From Homarus americanus (taxonomy: Eukaryota > Arthropoda > Malacostraca > Decapoda > Nephropidae): DNA of 64,000 bases. Location of the stretch: NCBI RefSeq assembly GCF_018991925.1, contig NW_024736071.1, forward strand, positions 11,954,282-12,018,281, written 5' to 3'. Positions within the stretch are counted from its first letter, which is position 1, and each line of letters starts with the position of its first letter. A program made the translations under genes and the position numbers. The notes under the pieces are model-generated. The model made no database searches. It was not told the DNA's origin and was given only the letters and a program-made list of their open reading frames with translations. Positions 47,256-62,961 of this stretch are shown in pieces.

Positions 47256-47718
47256 GTGAGTGTCGATGTAGCTGTGAGTGGGATGCCAGTGATGGTGGTT
47301 GTGGGTATAGGTGGGATGGTGGTGGGCGTAGGCATGGGCGGATGCGTATGGTACTCAGACGGGAAGTGGTGTTATGGGAAAGAGTGTGTTCGTCCTCCCG
47401 CCGCGAGACACGTATATATATACACCCCCCCCCCTCACATTCCCTTCATATTTACCTCTTGAGTATTTCCTTAACGCTTCTCACGTATGGCAACATTTTA
47501 TACAGTTTTATGTAAGTGTGACATTAACGAGAGGTAGCAAAAATACTTATAGTTATATGTGTATTTACGTGTGTATTCGTGTGCGTATATTCATGTGTGT
47601 GTTCATACGTGCGAATGTGTGGATTTGTATATGCACATTTGTTAGTAATTGTATATGTACGTGTACATATGTTTATGTGATCTGGGTATGTCTTCATGGT
47701 TGTACAGTGTTGTACGTA

Positions 47719-51508
<3,790 letters not shown>

Positions 51509-51557
<49 letters not shown>
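51509..51557. repeat. (CT)n microsatellite
   Basis: About 24 CT dinucleotides. Confidence 0.95.
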
Positions 51558-51559
<2 letters not shown>

Positions 51560-51674
51560 CCTTTTCTACTTATCAAGGAAAAAACACCAACAATAAACAT
51601 AGAATAAACAAAACCACTAATTGGTTCTCCAACGTGTGCAACAAAGCTAGTTAGTGATAATTAAGGTTCTTACA

Positions 51675-52018
51675 ACAGTTAATGGTAGTTAATATAGTTA
51701 TAATTTGGGTGTCATGGTAGTTAAGGCAGTTGTAATGCGGGAGTAATGGTAATTAAGGTAGTTGTAATATGGGAGTCATGGTAGTTAAGGCAGTTGTAAT
51801 GCGGGAGTAATGGTAATTAAGGTGGTTGTAATATGGGAGTTATGGTAGTTAAGGTAGTTGTAATATGGGAGTTATGGTAGTTAAGGTAGTTGTAATATGG
51901 GAGTTATGGTAGTTAAGGTGGTTGTAATATGGGAGTTATGGTAGTTAAGGTAGTTGTAATATGGGAGTTATGATAGTTAAGGTAGTTGTAATATGGGAGT
52001 TATGGTAGATAAGATAAT
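51675..52018. repeat. 32-bp minisatellite (TAGTTAAGGTAGTTGTAATA)
   Basis: About ten copies of TAGTTAAGGTAGTTGTAATA + TGGGAGTTATGG. The left copies have GCGGGAGTAATGGTAATTAA variants; the right copies are more uniform. AT-rich with no open frame. Confidence 0.92.
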
Positions 52019-52106
52019 CATGAAAGGTAAAAACATTAGGATAGTTAAGTCAGTTTATATATTGCTTCTTCCTTGACTCTCCTCACAACTATCCTGCTGT
52101 CAGACA

Positions 52107-52181
52107 CCTAACCTAACCTAACCTAACCTAACCTAACCTAACCTAACCTAACCTAACCTAACCTAACCTAACCTAACCTAA
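52107..52181. repeat. interstitial telomere-type tract (CCTAA)15
   Basis: Fifteen essentially perfect CCTAA (TTAGG) pentamers, the canonical arthropod telomere repeat, located internally. The flanks are ordinary sequence (GTCAGACAC to the left, ATGATGGTGGCAACAC to the right). Confidence 0.9.
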
Positions 52182-53027
52182 ATGATGGTGGCAACACTAG
52201 GTGAAGGGTGCTATTGGTAAGATAGTGTGAATAGTATTAACGTTAGTAGTGATAATAGTATAATAGTGTCAGTAGCGATAGTAGTAATAGCGCTAGTAGT
52301 AATAGTAATAGCTCTAGTAGTAATAGTAACAGTACAATCGACAATCATTACCATGGTACACACAGTATAAACGACATCTAAAGCATTATCTGCCGGGGTC
52401 GTGTTTACCTGGACGCTGGCTCTCCGTCAGGTAAGGGGACCCCCAATAATGGAGGTCATTGTCATAAACATCCGCCTGTCGTTTCATAGATATCCCTGCT
52501 CACCCACCTGTACGTCCTCTCTCTTCCTGCACATGTCTCTCTCTCTCTCTCTAACTGCATCTCTTTTCCTGCACGTCTCTCTCACTAACTGCATCTCTCC
52601 CCTGCACATCTCTCTCTCTCTCTCTATCTCTACTTGCATCTCTCCTACTCCGCATTATCAAAATACAGGAAATAGGTAACAAAGATTTACAGGTCAGTCT
52701 CTTCCCCTTTTGAGACATCTTACACACTAATGTAACTAACTAGTTCATTTAAGCTGTTGATCTATCGTTTCGGGGTTAACAATGACGTCAATATTCCACT
52801 GAGACTCTACCGTACTAATTAACACGTCAAGTACTAAACCTGGAAGCCGCGACCTTCCATACAAGCTTTGAGTTTTACCTATTTACGTTTAAATATTTTT
52901 TACGAGAGTTCTATGTTATTTATTACTTTTTTTTTACATTGCATTATTTGATTTTAGTCTTTTAAGCCTTTATTTTAATTCGGCGATATATGACCTAAAT
53001 TGTTGCGGCGCTAGAGATGTAATTACC

Positions 53028-53063
<36 letters not shown>

Positions 53064-53930
53064 CATGTATAGACGTATTGACCAACACTTTGTCAGCCAG
53101 TGGTAAATTGTATCTGTCGGGTGTAAGTCTTTCCTGTAAGAATGCCATATTGTCCTCAGGCTCAGTTTCTGTTATTTGTTAAGTGTTTTTAGAGGGTCGA
53201 GGGGGTAGGTAGTCTGACGTTCATCCCCGTCTTGTATAATAACCTAACCTAACCTACATAAGGATATACTGTACCTGAAGTATGCTCAATGAAGTATGTT
53301 TGGGATCCGGATATTATTCATCGACTAAAATAGGATAAGGTTTATGTATCCCGCCGGTTAGATTCCTCAGCTTAGGGAACCCAGACATGTGATATTCTTA
53401 CCGAAATTTAGGCCCGCCGGTAATCATGTGATGGACGAGGTATAAACTCTCCAAGATGCCCAACAACAAAATTAACACATGAAAATTAACATGAGCAGTG
53501 AATCTAGTGGAGTTAATACCATATTTAGAGGATTTTGTTGCATTCTCTTCTTGTTGTGTTTATGATACTGTTGCCCGATAAGAAATTAAGGAAATAAAAA
53601 GCAAATTCATTATTGTTTTTACGGGCTCTGTTTTTATGTACAGTTTACGTAGATGAGTCAAGTAAATAGTCATAATTGGCAACATTTTTCGAAATTTAAA
53701 ATTGGGGTCAAAATAGTATTCCGGGACGCAGATGTTAACTTAGAATAACACCACCATAAGTCTGAGCCTCAGTGAACACGAGTTAGCTTGTGTGAAGGAG
53801 TGGGGGCAAGGCAGGCGCTCCGACACTGCTCCGGGTATTAATTTGGTAAGCCCTGCCGGTTATCTTTTGTCTAGATATCGAATTATCAAATTAACGTAAT
53901 ATGAAGAGTAAAAACAGCACTGGTAAAACA
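52182..53930. other. mostly unique stretch with small repeats
   Basis: (AGT)n/(AAT)n patch at about 52225-52335, CT-rich patch at 52535-52630, a (CAAT)n run at 53029-53062 and a three-unit CCTAA run at 53241-53255. No gene supported. Confidence 0.5.
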
Positions 53931-53934
53931 TCAT

Positions 53935-54070
53935 GATTTATTGTAAGCAACAGTTTCGGGGAGACTTACACCACCTTCAGGCAATGTAAGACGAATGAAA
54001 CAGACTGAACATGAATCAAAGTCACTGAAACAAAGCGTGTTAAAAACAAATATTAAAAAAAAATAGAAAA
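53935..54070 (-). repeat. dispersed-repeat tail with CTGAAG...CGAAAC motif
   Basis: On the minus strand this reads CCTGAAGGTGGTGTAAGTCT + CCCCGAAACTGTTGC and then ACAATAAATC. The layout (CTGAAG, short spacer, CGAAA, then AATAAA) parallels the 76-bp repeat at 3.1 and 33.8 kb. The apparent 131-residue minus-strand frame ends in this motif (LPEGGVSLPETVAYNKS). Only one copy is seen in the window, so assignment to a repeat family is an inference. Confidence 0.4.
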
Positions 54071-54365
54071 CGCACAGAAAGGACATATTGTACCTATCGA
54101 CATATACCTGCCATAGTGTTAAAGACATAAGAATTTGCGGCTGTAAGTCACTATGATCAGCGGTGAGCGGAAGTGAGAGGTGGTGGGGGTATCCCTGCCG
54201 CCATGTTGGCTCCCACGCTGATGCTCCACCCTCCCTCTCCTTTTCTTCTTCCTCTAACTCTCCTTTCCTCTCTCTCCGTCTGCTCTCATCCTGTTCTAAC
54301 ATCTTTAAATTAAAAATTTTCATCAAAAGGAATAAAGAGAATACTTTCTCTCAATGGTACACAGT

Positions 54366-54447
<82 letters not shown>

Positions 54448-54544
54448 ATACGTGTAAATGTGTGCATACGTGTATGTGTGTGTGTATACTTGTATATGTG
54501 TGTGTGTGTGTGTGTGTATACGTGCATGTGTGAATGCGCGCGCG

Positions 54545-54582
<38 letters not shown>

Positions 54583-54702
54583 AGCGTGTGTATACGTGTA
54601 AAATGTGTGTGCATACGTATGTGCGTGCATACTTGTATATGTGTGTGTGTGTGCATACGTGCATGTGTGTGAATACGCGCGCGCATGTGTGTGTGTGTGT
54701 GC

Positions 54703-54741
<39 letters not shown>

Positions 54742-54758
54742 TGTGTGTGTATGTGTGT

Positions 54759-54817
<59 letters not shown>

Positions 54818-54822
54818 CGCCC
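54366..54822. repeat. (GT)n/(GC)n compound microsatellite cluster, ~455 bp
   Basis: Long GT runs (54366-54436, 54549-54578, 54685-54809) interleaved with GTGTATACGTG and GCGCGCGC blocks. A ~185-bp duplication is visible (GCGCGCGTGTGTATACGTG recurs with GCATACGTG and GAATGCGCGCGCGCATG). Strongly Z-DNA-prone. His/Thr and Cys/Val frames on the two strands are artefacts. Confidence 0.93.
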
Positions 54823-55330
54823 CTCAAATAACAAAAACGACTGAACGAATTTTAAAGACCTTTTCCGGCAAGTTTCGTGTTTGTGAAGGAAGACACAAGA
54901 ATAATATGAAGACCATAGGTAAAGTCATCCAACCACATCTATACAGTAGACGAGGATTATTGAAAACACTATTACCATAAATGTGTTTTTTTACTGTTAA
55001 GTCAATCAGCGTGTTTTATAAGTTACAACATATATTTCTCATTCCCGTATATTAAATTCGCGAAAGACTTCATATATTAAAATTTCCCGGCTTACTGTAT
55101 ATCTCCAACACAGAACTACTTCTCTAAGTCTTCCTGTTCAGTGAGTTTATCAAATTAGACAACCATAAGAAAGGGATTATGTCTGGTAATGTAGTATAGT
55201 TGTGTAGCATTTTCCTCCAGTGATGAAGGTTTGGTCCCTGGAACGAGTGGTGATGACAGGCTTTCACCACAGCGTTAGTGAATATGACGGCTTGATATAC
55301 GAGTACAGACAGACCTAACGAGCTGAACCA

Positions 55331-56018
<688 letters not shown>

Positions 56019-56444
56019 GGTAATACTTAATGTTGGTACAGCCTGAGGGAAGGAATAGAACGTTATGAGGAAACTCTTCACATCCTGCAGGGTATCTAGG
56101 ACCTCCTGTTACTTGTAGGAAGGAGGAGCACCAGGATCCTCTCCCACGCATGGTATCCCTCAGGCCATCCTACTTGTTATGATATCTTTCCTGTACAGTC
56201 ATCCTCCTCCCGGTATTGGCGTATAGCGTATTGAGAAAGTTTATTTAGCCAGCATAATATAGATAGAAATTAGAAAATAATGGTTTATGGTTAATTGCAG
56301 ATCCGTTGTAATTTATATTCTACTTGGTGATATGATTTTAATCGATATATATTGTTGAGTGATGTATTTATAATTTATATAAATATTACTAGAGTGAGGG
56401 GGGCAGCTCAGGGCGCTGTATTTGAATAATGTATTACTTTGTGT

Positions 56445-56580
56445 GGGTATAAATGTGTGGGTGTAGTGAACCTCATGTGTGGGTGTAGTGAACCTTATGT
56501 GTGGGAGTAGTGAGCCTTATGTGTGGGTGTAGTGAACCTTATGTGTGAGAATAGTGAACCTCATGTATGGGTGTAGTGAT
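56445..56580. repeat. 22-bp minisatellite (GTGTGGGTGTAGTGAACCTT)
   Basis: Six copies of TATGTGTGGGTGTAGTGAACCT with A/G variants. Confidence 0.9.
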
Positions 56581-57276
56581 ATCTGGGAGGTAACGCCTGA
56601 CAGAGCCATGCCAACTATGGTACACCGTGGGAAGTATATGAGAACCCTTGATATGCCCTTCCCTCCCCACACCCCCACACCCCGACTTCCCCCTATGAAA
56701 ATTACTTCCCGATGCCCAATTAAAATGAACCTCAGGATGTAGGCGCTTGAGGGCTATGGTGTCTGTACTATCAACTGTATCTCACTAAAATTTCATAATA
56801 TAACCTAAGATTTTGACTTCTATAAGAGAAAGGTACATGTTTACCTTTTTCTCTCCCCCTGAGTCAACTAGTTAAGCAACACGACGGTGAGAATAAAGAC
56901 CACGAAAGACTCTCAGGTGTCGCTATGAATGCCTTGGCTCTCATTTGGCTCAACTATGTCAATGTTGTTATTGTTTGTTGTGTATTTTCTGGATATATAT
57001 AAAGTGTTTCAATTACAAAATGGAGGAGAAACCTTTGTGTATTTTGTGTATAAACGTGGAGGTGCATGTTAAAGTAGATGTTGTGTATTAATAACATCAT
57101 CAATATAACAGTGAGAATGTGGACTAAGGTGTGGTAAATCTTATGTCATCCTACTCACTCCCTCCCCCGCCTTATGTCATCACCCCCCCTCCCTGGAGTT
57201 AGCAGTCGTGTTGATAACCACGCGTTACTACTGGTTACCTAGCGACGTTATCTTACTATCACCCTTATATGGGGGG
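56581..57276. other. unique-looking stretch, no gene seen
   Basis: Mixed composition and no recognisable domain-bearing frame. Confidence 0.4.
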
Positions 57277-57350
57277 CTAACCTAACCTAATCTAACCTAA
57301 CCTAACCTAACCTAACCTAACCTAACCTAACCTTAACCTAACCTAACCTG
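57277..57350. repeat. interstitial telomere-type tract (CCTAA)n
   Basis: About fourteen CCTAA units with two visible variants (CTAATCTAACC near 57290 and CCTTAACC near 57331). Confidence 0.9.
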
Positions 57351-57589
57351 TCCGATACCAAAACAACATCATGATCTAGTAAGGTGACACAAGGAGTAGT
57401 TGAGCCTCGTGTAAGGGGGAGGAGTCTGTGGTCTCTCAGTAACCTAACCGGAAACATGACAGTGGTCACCACCTTCCCCACACTGACCGGATACCTCCCC
57501 CCCTCCCTCCCTCACCAGTCCCCCATACCCTACCCCTCCCTCAACCACACAGGTGAACAGGTGGATACCACATGACAGGTGAACAAGGA

Positions 57590-57830
57590 GGGAAGAAGAA
57601 GAAAAAAATAAGACGAACAAATAAGAAATTGAACAAGAACAAGAATAATAAAAATAAGAATAAGAAAAAAGAACAACAACAACAACAACAACAGAAAGAA
57701 TGAAAATGGTGGACATAATCAATAATTATCAAAAGAAAACTCAAGTATGAAAAGAAAAAATAAGGTTAAAAAATGGGAAACAAGACGAAGCGAAGAAGGA
57801 AGAAATAAAATAGAGGAGATGAGAGGATGA
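57590..57830. repeat. A-rich/AAG-AAC low-complexity patch
   Basis: AAGAAGAAAAAAATAAGACG and (AAC)n (57673-57692) runs. The Phe/Ser-rich minus-strand frames reflect this composition. Confidence 0.6.
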
Positions 57831-59103
57831 GAATTACCAGAAATACCAGTCAAGAAGGACATCCGGTGAGAGGCATCCTGGGCGTGGGAGCGGTGGCTGG
57901 GGGCGTCACGGGACCACCCTGGGAAGATCCTGCAGCCTGCTCCTACCCTGCCACATCTAACCCCTCCTTCCCTCCTCCTCCTTCCCCTCACACCTCCTTA
58001 AGTGAGAGGGAGGAGGAGAGACACCCAGGAAGTTGTTATAACCGATATATTCGTGTTCTAGTAGGTCACTGTTGGCCAGGTATATATTTTTGAACTTACG
58101 AATTTGTCAGTAATATTTTTTTTTTATCGGTAAAATTCATTAGTATTTAGTGATAAAGCAATGTTTGTTTCTGGGTTTAATTGTTTGTCTATTTTGTATA
58201 GTTTAAATATAAAGGGAAACTTCCAATCTATATTTTCTGTAAATTTGCCGGTCACTACAGTGTAACATCTCATACTGAGCAAACACAACGTGAAATGTTT
58301 ATATTTTGCACTCAAATTCACGTGTAACAAAGCCATATTCATCAGATTTCTGCGTCATTTAGAACAGTATATTTACGTGCAGTATAAAATATATAACACA
58401 AGTGTACAGTATGCTAATATTTAAACACTGTCAATGGTGGATATATTTTACAAGTCCAGGAGTCGCTTATCCTAATACGCACATTTTGGTGCTGGCTGAT
58501 GCAATCCAACTTTCCCACGCCACACTACCTTATTCGGTGTGTGTGTGTGTGTGTGTGTGTAGTGGGCACATCCGGCGGGCTGGAGGTACAGGTGTGGATG
58601 CCCGGGGCGCCACTACTGCAGGTGGTGAGAACGGGTGAGTCAGCCCGGGGCCCAGGAGGCTAACCTTTACGCTTCACCACGCCGGGGGATGCCCCATTGC
58701 CTCCCTCAGTCCCTCTTCTTCATCAACTGTGTCGTTACATCATTACAAGGATGATTTTATATCTTAATTGGCTTATGAGGAATTATCTCCAAGAAATAAA
58801 TCTAAAATTCAAGACACTGAGAGGTGTGATGGGCTGCTAATGTAAACAACATGGGTTTGTTTCGGCGTGAAGTATACATTAATTATTATTTAACAATACA
58901 AACGACTCCAAGGTTGCAGTCAAGAATGATTAGTAAAAATATATCGAAATTACTTACTATTTTTTTATAATTACTGTATAAATGTGTCTGTGGTGACGAC
59001 CAGTGTAGAGAAGAGCAAACATGACAGCATCAGTTAATTAGTGTTACAAGTGGCCACCTGTCAGCCCACGCGAGTGTCTGGGATAAGAACACTTTTTATT
59101 TCT

Positions 59104-59105
<2 letters not shown>
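57831..59105. other. unique-looking stretch with short (GT)n runs
   Basis: Short GT run at 58539-58560. A GC-richer patch at 58565-58690 is flanked by it (GCCCGGGGCGCCACTACTGC), but no gene is recognisable. Confidence 0.4.
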
Positions 59106-59159
<54 letters not shown>

Positions 59160-59178
59160 GTGTGTGTGTGGGTGTTTA
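59106..59178. repeat. (GT)n microsatellite
   Basis: GT dinucleotides with a GGTGGGTG interruption near 59150. Confidence 0.93.
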
Positions 59179-59491
59179 CTGTGTGCTCCTCCGTCGTTTT
59201 CAGAATTCATTAAAAAATACTCTAAATAAACTACAGTTGGAATAAAGGTGTTTACTGAAAGTGGTAATGACTAATGACGCCTAGAATCACTGATAACTAT
59301 TTTAATGGCATCATCCACAGGAAAGTAACGTTTTCTCTCCCTTTGCTATTCACAACCACTGATTATCCTCCATCATCACACAAAACACCTTACCATCGCT
59401 AACAACCTTTACCTCAGTGCTGCCCAAAATTTTCCTGACATTCTACCTCAGTCACAGTCACCTTCGTCAGTCCTTCCTGTACACGTATTGC

Positions 59492-59622
<131 letters not shown>

Positions 59623-60164
59623 AAGTAAAACACTGTAGGTGCGCGTGATCCAAGTATATGCTGATAACCACAAGGAAACAAGAAAACACGAAGTTCCCAA
59701 AAGCACTTTCGTGTAATTCACAATCCTGGGATCTCAACTACAAAAAAAATCAATTACTTGTAAAGCAATACAAAATGTGTGTGAAAAATCTGAAAGAACT
59801 CTGTATTTTTTTGTCGATAAGTTGACACCCAATCCTGTAAAAACGAAAGTTAGTCTTCAAGAAAAGTGCCCACGTGTACTAGACCAGGTGTGAAAACATT
59901 TAAACTGTGTGCAAAAAAACAACAACAACAAAAAACATCAAAACCAACACAACTTCCTCTGTGTAGTGTGTGAAGGAAACACATGAGGTACAGAGTAACA
60001 CCGCTCGAATAAATATAACATTCACAGTTTACAATTCAGAATTCCTGGTTACATATACTGCATGATCAAAATAACATTAATAATAATTTATCAAACTGTG
60101 GGAGCTTTTGATTGAGTAGTGAGAGGTAGAGAGAGTATAAGTGAGCGTATAGTCTCTCCTGCCC
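59623..60164. other. unique-looking AT-rich stretch, no gene seen
   Basis: No recognisable frame. A short (AAC)n run lies near 59922-59932. Confidence 0.4.
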
Positions 60165-60695
60165 ACCCCCTCCTCCTCACCCTCGTCATTCTCTCCCTCC
60201 AAGCCACCCTCCTTACCCTCATCATTCTCTCCCTCCAAGCCACCCTCCTTACCCTCATCATTCTCTCCCTCCAAGCCACCCTCTTCTCCCTCATCATTCT
60301 CTCCCTCCAAGCCACCCTCCTTACCCTCATCATTCTCTCCTCAAGCCACCCTCCTTACCCTCATCATTCACCTCCAAGCCACCCTCCTTACCCTCATCAT
60401 TCTCTCCTCCAAACCCACCCTCCTGCCTCATCATTCTCTCCCTCCAAGCCACCCTCCTTGCCCTCATCATTCTCTCACTCAAACTACCCTCTCACCCTCA
60501 TCATTCTCTCCCTCCAAACCACCCTCCCCTTGCCCTCATCATTCTCTCCCTCAACCACCCTCCTCACCCTCGTCATTCTCTCCCTCCAAGCCACCCTCCT
60601 TACCCTCATCATTCTCTCCCTCCAAGCCACCCTCCTTACCCTCATCATTCTCTCCCTCCAAGCCACCCTCTTCTCCCTCACAATACACTCACTTT
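60165..60695. repeat. 36-bp minisatellite (CCCTCATCATTCTCTCCCTC)
   Basis: About 14 copies of CCCTCATCATTCTCTCCCTC + CAAGCCACCCTCCTTA. Deletions in the middle copies (60330-60560) shift the frame. Because 36 = 3n the plus strand gives a 197-residue ILSLQATLLTL repeat and the minus strand EGENDEG repeats. Neither is supported as a gene. Confidence 0.93.
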
Positions 60696-60851
60696 CTCTT
60701 CCTCTGAATTAAGGTAATGTGTACGTCAGAGGAGATACGCTGACTACCCGTGTGTGTATGTATGGCTGAACATGGTCAACCTCCTCCTCCTCTATTTTTT
60801 ATTCTAACTTTCCGCCTTATGGTTAAATACTATTCGCATCAACTGAAGATT

Positions 60852-60964
60852 CTACCCCCTCCCCTAAGCTTATTTCACCTAAAGATTAAACAACCTAACC
60901 TAACCCTCCCCCAAAAATTGTTAGGGTGGTTTAATCTTTAGGTGAAATAAGTTGGGGGGGTGAT
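60852..60964. repeat. TTAGG-loop inverted-repeat element, second full copy
   Basis: The left arm contains CTTATTTCACCTAAAGATTA then AACAACCTAACCTAA. The right arm is the reverse complement (TTAGGGTGGTTTAATCTTTA, GGTGAAATAAGTTGGGGG). Same architecture as 44888-45042: arms with (G)TGAAATAAG(C/T)TGGGG and CCTAA pentamers at the loop. Confidence 0.7.
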
Positions 60965-61109
60965 ACTGGCCGTGGGAGAGGTAATAGTTGTTGTAGGCGA
61001 CAGATTACTCAAATAATGTATAGAGATAGAGAATAGGAGTTGAGGGAAGGTAAGACTGAAGCAGAAGATCCATTCCAGAGATATTAGGGGACAACACGCT
61101 GCTAAGTCA

Positions 61110-62557
61110 GGTAATAAGAACAGAAGAACATAAGGAGTCTGCAATACACCGGTTGGCCTGTGCATGGCAGCTCCTGTCGAGAGTTACTACCACTCTCTAT
61201 CATCCATGAATCTATCTAGCCTCCTTTTGAAACTTTCCAGAGTTCCCACACTTACTACAAAGTTGCTAAGCTTGTTCCACTCGTCCACCACCCTATTTGT
61301 GAACAGTTTCTTCCTATCTCCCTCCTAAACCTAAACTTATCCAACTTGAATTCGTTACTCCGAGTCCCATCCTGCTCGGATATTATAAGAACTTTATCTA
61401 TATCCCTTTATTGATTCCTTTCACCCACTTAAATACTTCTATCATATCTCCCCACTCTTCGTCTTTCTAGGAATGCAAGTTAAGTTTCTTTAACCTATCC
61501 TGATATGGAAGGTTTCTAAGTCCCGGAATCATTTTTGTCATTCTTCATGCTTTGGACTCTAGTGAATTTATATCCATTCTATAATAGGGGCACCAGAACT
61601 GAACCGCATAATCGAGGTGCGGCCTGACTAGCGCAAGATATAGTTGCAATAAGACCTCTGCACTCTTGTTACTTACACTTCTAGATATAAAACCCAATAC
61701 TCTGTTTGCCTTATTTCGAACATTAACGCACTGTTTTCTAGGCCGTAGGTCCGGGCTTACAAGTACCCCTAGGTCTCTTTCACAAGTCGACTTCTCTAGG
61801 TTGATGTTGTTAAGGCTGTATACATTATCAGTATTTGTTCTTCCAATATTAAGTACGCTGCACTTGCTGGTGTTGAATTTCATTTGCCATTTTTCAGACC
61901 ACCCCTGCAGTTTATTTAGATCCTCCTGTAGTGCATTTGCATCCTGCCCTGAATTAATCTGCCGCCCTATTTTGGTGTCATCCGCAAACTTGCTTATGTC
62001 ACTGCTGATCCCAGTATCTAGATCGTTTATGTAGATTATGAACAAGAGTGGGCCTAGTACTGACCCCTGGGGAACCCCACTGGTTACACGGCCCCACTCA
62101 GATTTAACACCATCTACGCTGACCCTCTGCGTTCTATCGGTGAGCCATGATTTTATTCAATTTAAAACTTTCCCTCGATACCATGAGCCTTAATTTTTCT
62201 CAGAGGCCTCTGATGCGGTACTCTGTCAAATGCTTTGCTAAAGTCTAAGCAAATAACATCGTAATTTTCGTCATTATCTACTACCTCGAAGACTTTCCTA
62301 AAAAACGTCAGCAGATTTGTTAGACAAGATTTTCCCTTTGTAAACCCACGTTGAGAGTCGTAGATTAAATTGCTTTTCTCTAGATGCGATCGGATGCTAT
62401 CTGCTATAATTGATTCAAGAAATTTCCCCACTACTGACGTCAAACTGATCGGCCGGTAATTTGACGCTGATGCTCTGTCTCCCTTTTTGAATATGGGTAC
62501 TACTACATTTGCCTGTTTCCACAAGTCTGGCACAACTCCGGTGTCTAATGATTTTGT
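61110..62557 (-). mobile_element. 5'-truncated LINE (RT to 3' tail)
   Basis: Non-LTR retrotransposon copy reading on the minus strand. The coding part (see the pseudogene entry) is followed by a short 3' UTR and a tail near 61110-61135 reading CTTATGTTCTTCTGTTCTTAT, which looks like a degenerate 8-bp TTATGTTC tail repeat. The 5' end is truncated near 62557, within the N-terminal RT region, next to a perfect 23-bp inverted duplication. No endonuclease is present. Confidence 0.85.
61170..62550 (-). pseudogene. LINE reverse transcriptase (jockey/CR1-like), frameshifted
   Basis: RT landmarks in order on the minus strand: SLDTGVVPDLWKQANVVVP, FKKGDRASASNYRPISLTS (motifs 0-1), QRGFTKGKSCLTNLL (motif 2a), DVICLDFSKAFDRVPH (motif A with catalytic D), SGVPQGSVLGPLLFIIYIND (motif B), FADDTKI (motif C, the two catalytic Asp intact), then WSEKWQMKFNTSKC and ERDLGVLVS. 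The distal C-terminus (FKLDKFRF, NRVVDEWNKLS, FKRRLDRFMDD) is present in shifted frames at 61200-61350. Disruptions: a TGA stop in place of a Trp codon and a one-base shift near 62155-62163, another TGA near 61545, and shifts near 61460 and 61300. The protein is clearly non-functional, but divergence is modest. Confidence 0.92.
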
Positions 62558-62580
62558 AATCATTAGACACCGGAGTTGTG
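62531..62580. repeat. perfect 23-bp inverted duplication at LINE 5' junction
   Basis: The left arm at 62531-62553 reads CACAACTCCGG...; the right arm at 62558-62580 is its exact reverse complement (...CCGGAGTTGTG), separated by TTGT. The left arm belongs to the LINE RT (codons for the SLDTGVV region on the minus strand). The right arm repeats it in the opposite orientation. Confidence 0.95.
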
Positions 62581-62903
62581 ATGAAGATGTAGAAGTGATG
62601 GACACGAGGATAAAGACGGTAGGTAGTGAAGAGAAAGATAGTAGGAGAGGAACAGCAGAGGTATTGAGGTTGTTGGGGAACATCAGATGCGATGTTTTCC
62701 ATGAGACATTTAGTGGAGAAGTGGACAGAGAAACAGGGGAGCTACTGTGTAGGGTCTGTCGACTTGAAGAAGGCTTGGGCACAGTGGCAAGGAAATTAGT
62801 GACTGCAGTGTTAGGATGGTTACGAGAGCCGAAGAATAAAGTAAATATGGCGGAAGGGATGAAAAGACTACCCAAAATACCTACCAACATTAATAAAAGG
62901 TAA
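62581..62903 (+). CDS. unassigned open frame beyond the LINE junction (weak)
   Basis: The frame is continuous with an antisense LINE frame that starts at 62487, but only the part after 62580 is non-LINE. It has charged, non-repetitive composition (DTRIKTVGSEEKDS, EVLRLLGNIRCDVFHETF, LEEGLGTVARKLV) and ends at a stop at 62901-62903. The minus strand is also open. I recognise no domain. It could be part of another mobile element or a chance frame. Confidence 0.18.
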
Positions 62904-62961
62904 AGGAAGTAAAAGAGAGCAGAGTCGGCGTGTGGTAAGACTACTAAATGGTTCGTGAGAA

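Noticed and set aside
53931..54326. 131-residue minus-strand frame as a host gene
   Set aside because: The C-terminal part is the translation of a repeat-like tail motif (CTGAAG...CGAAAC, AATAAA). The N-terminal Glu/Arg-rich part comes from a pyrimidine-rich patch on the plus strand.
62162..62890. Single 242-residue minus-strand ORF as one protein
   Set aside because: Only the part below about 62557 is LINE RT. The N-terminal ~110 residues lie beyond the inverted duplication junction and have no RT similarity.
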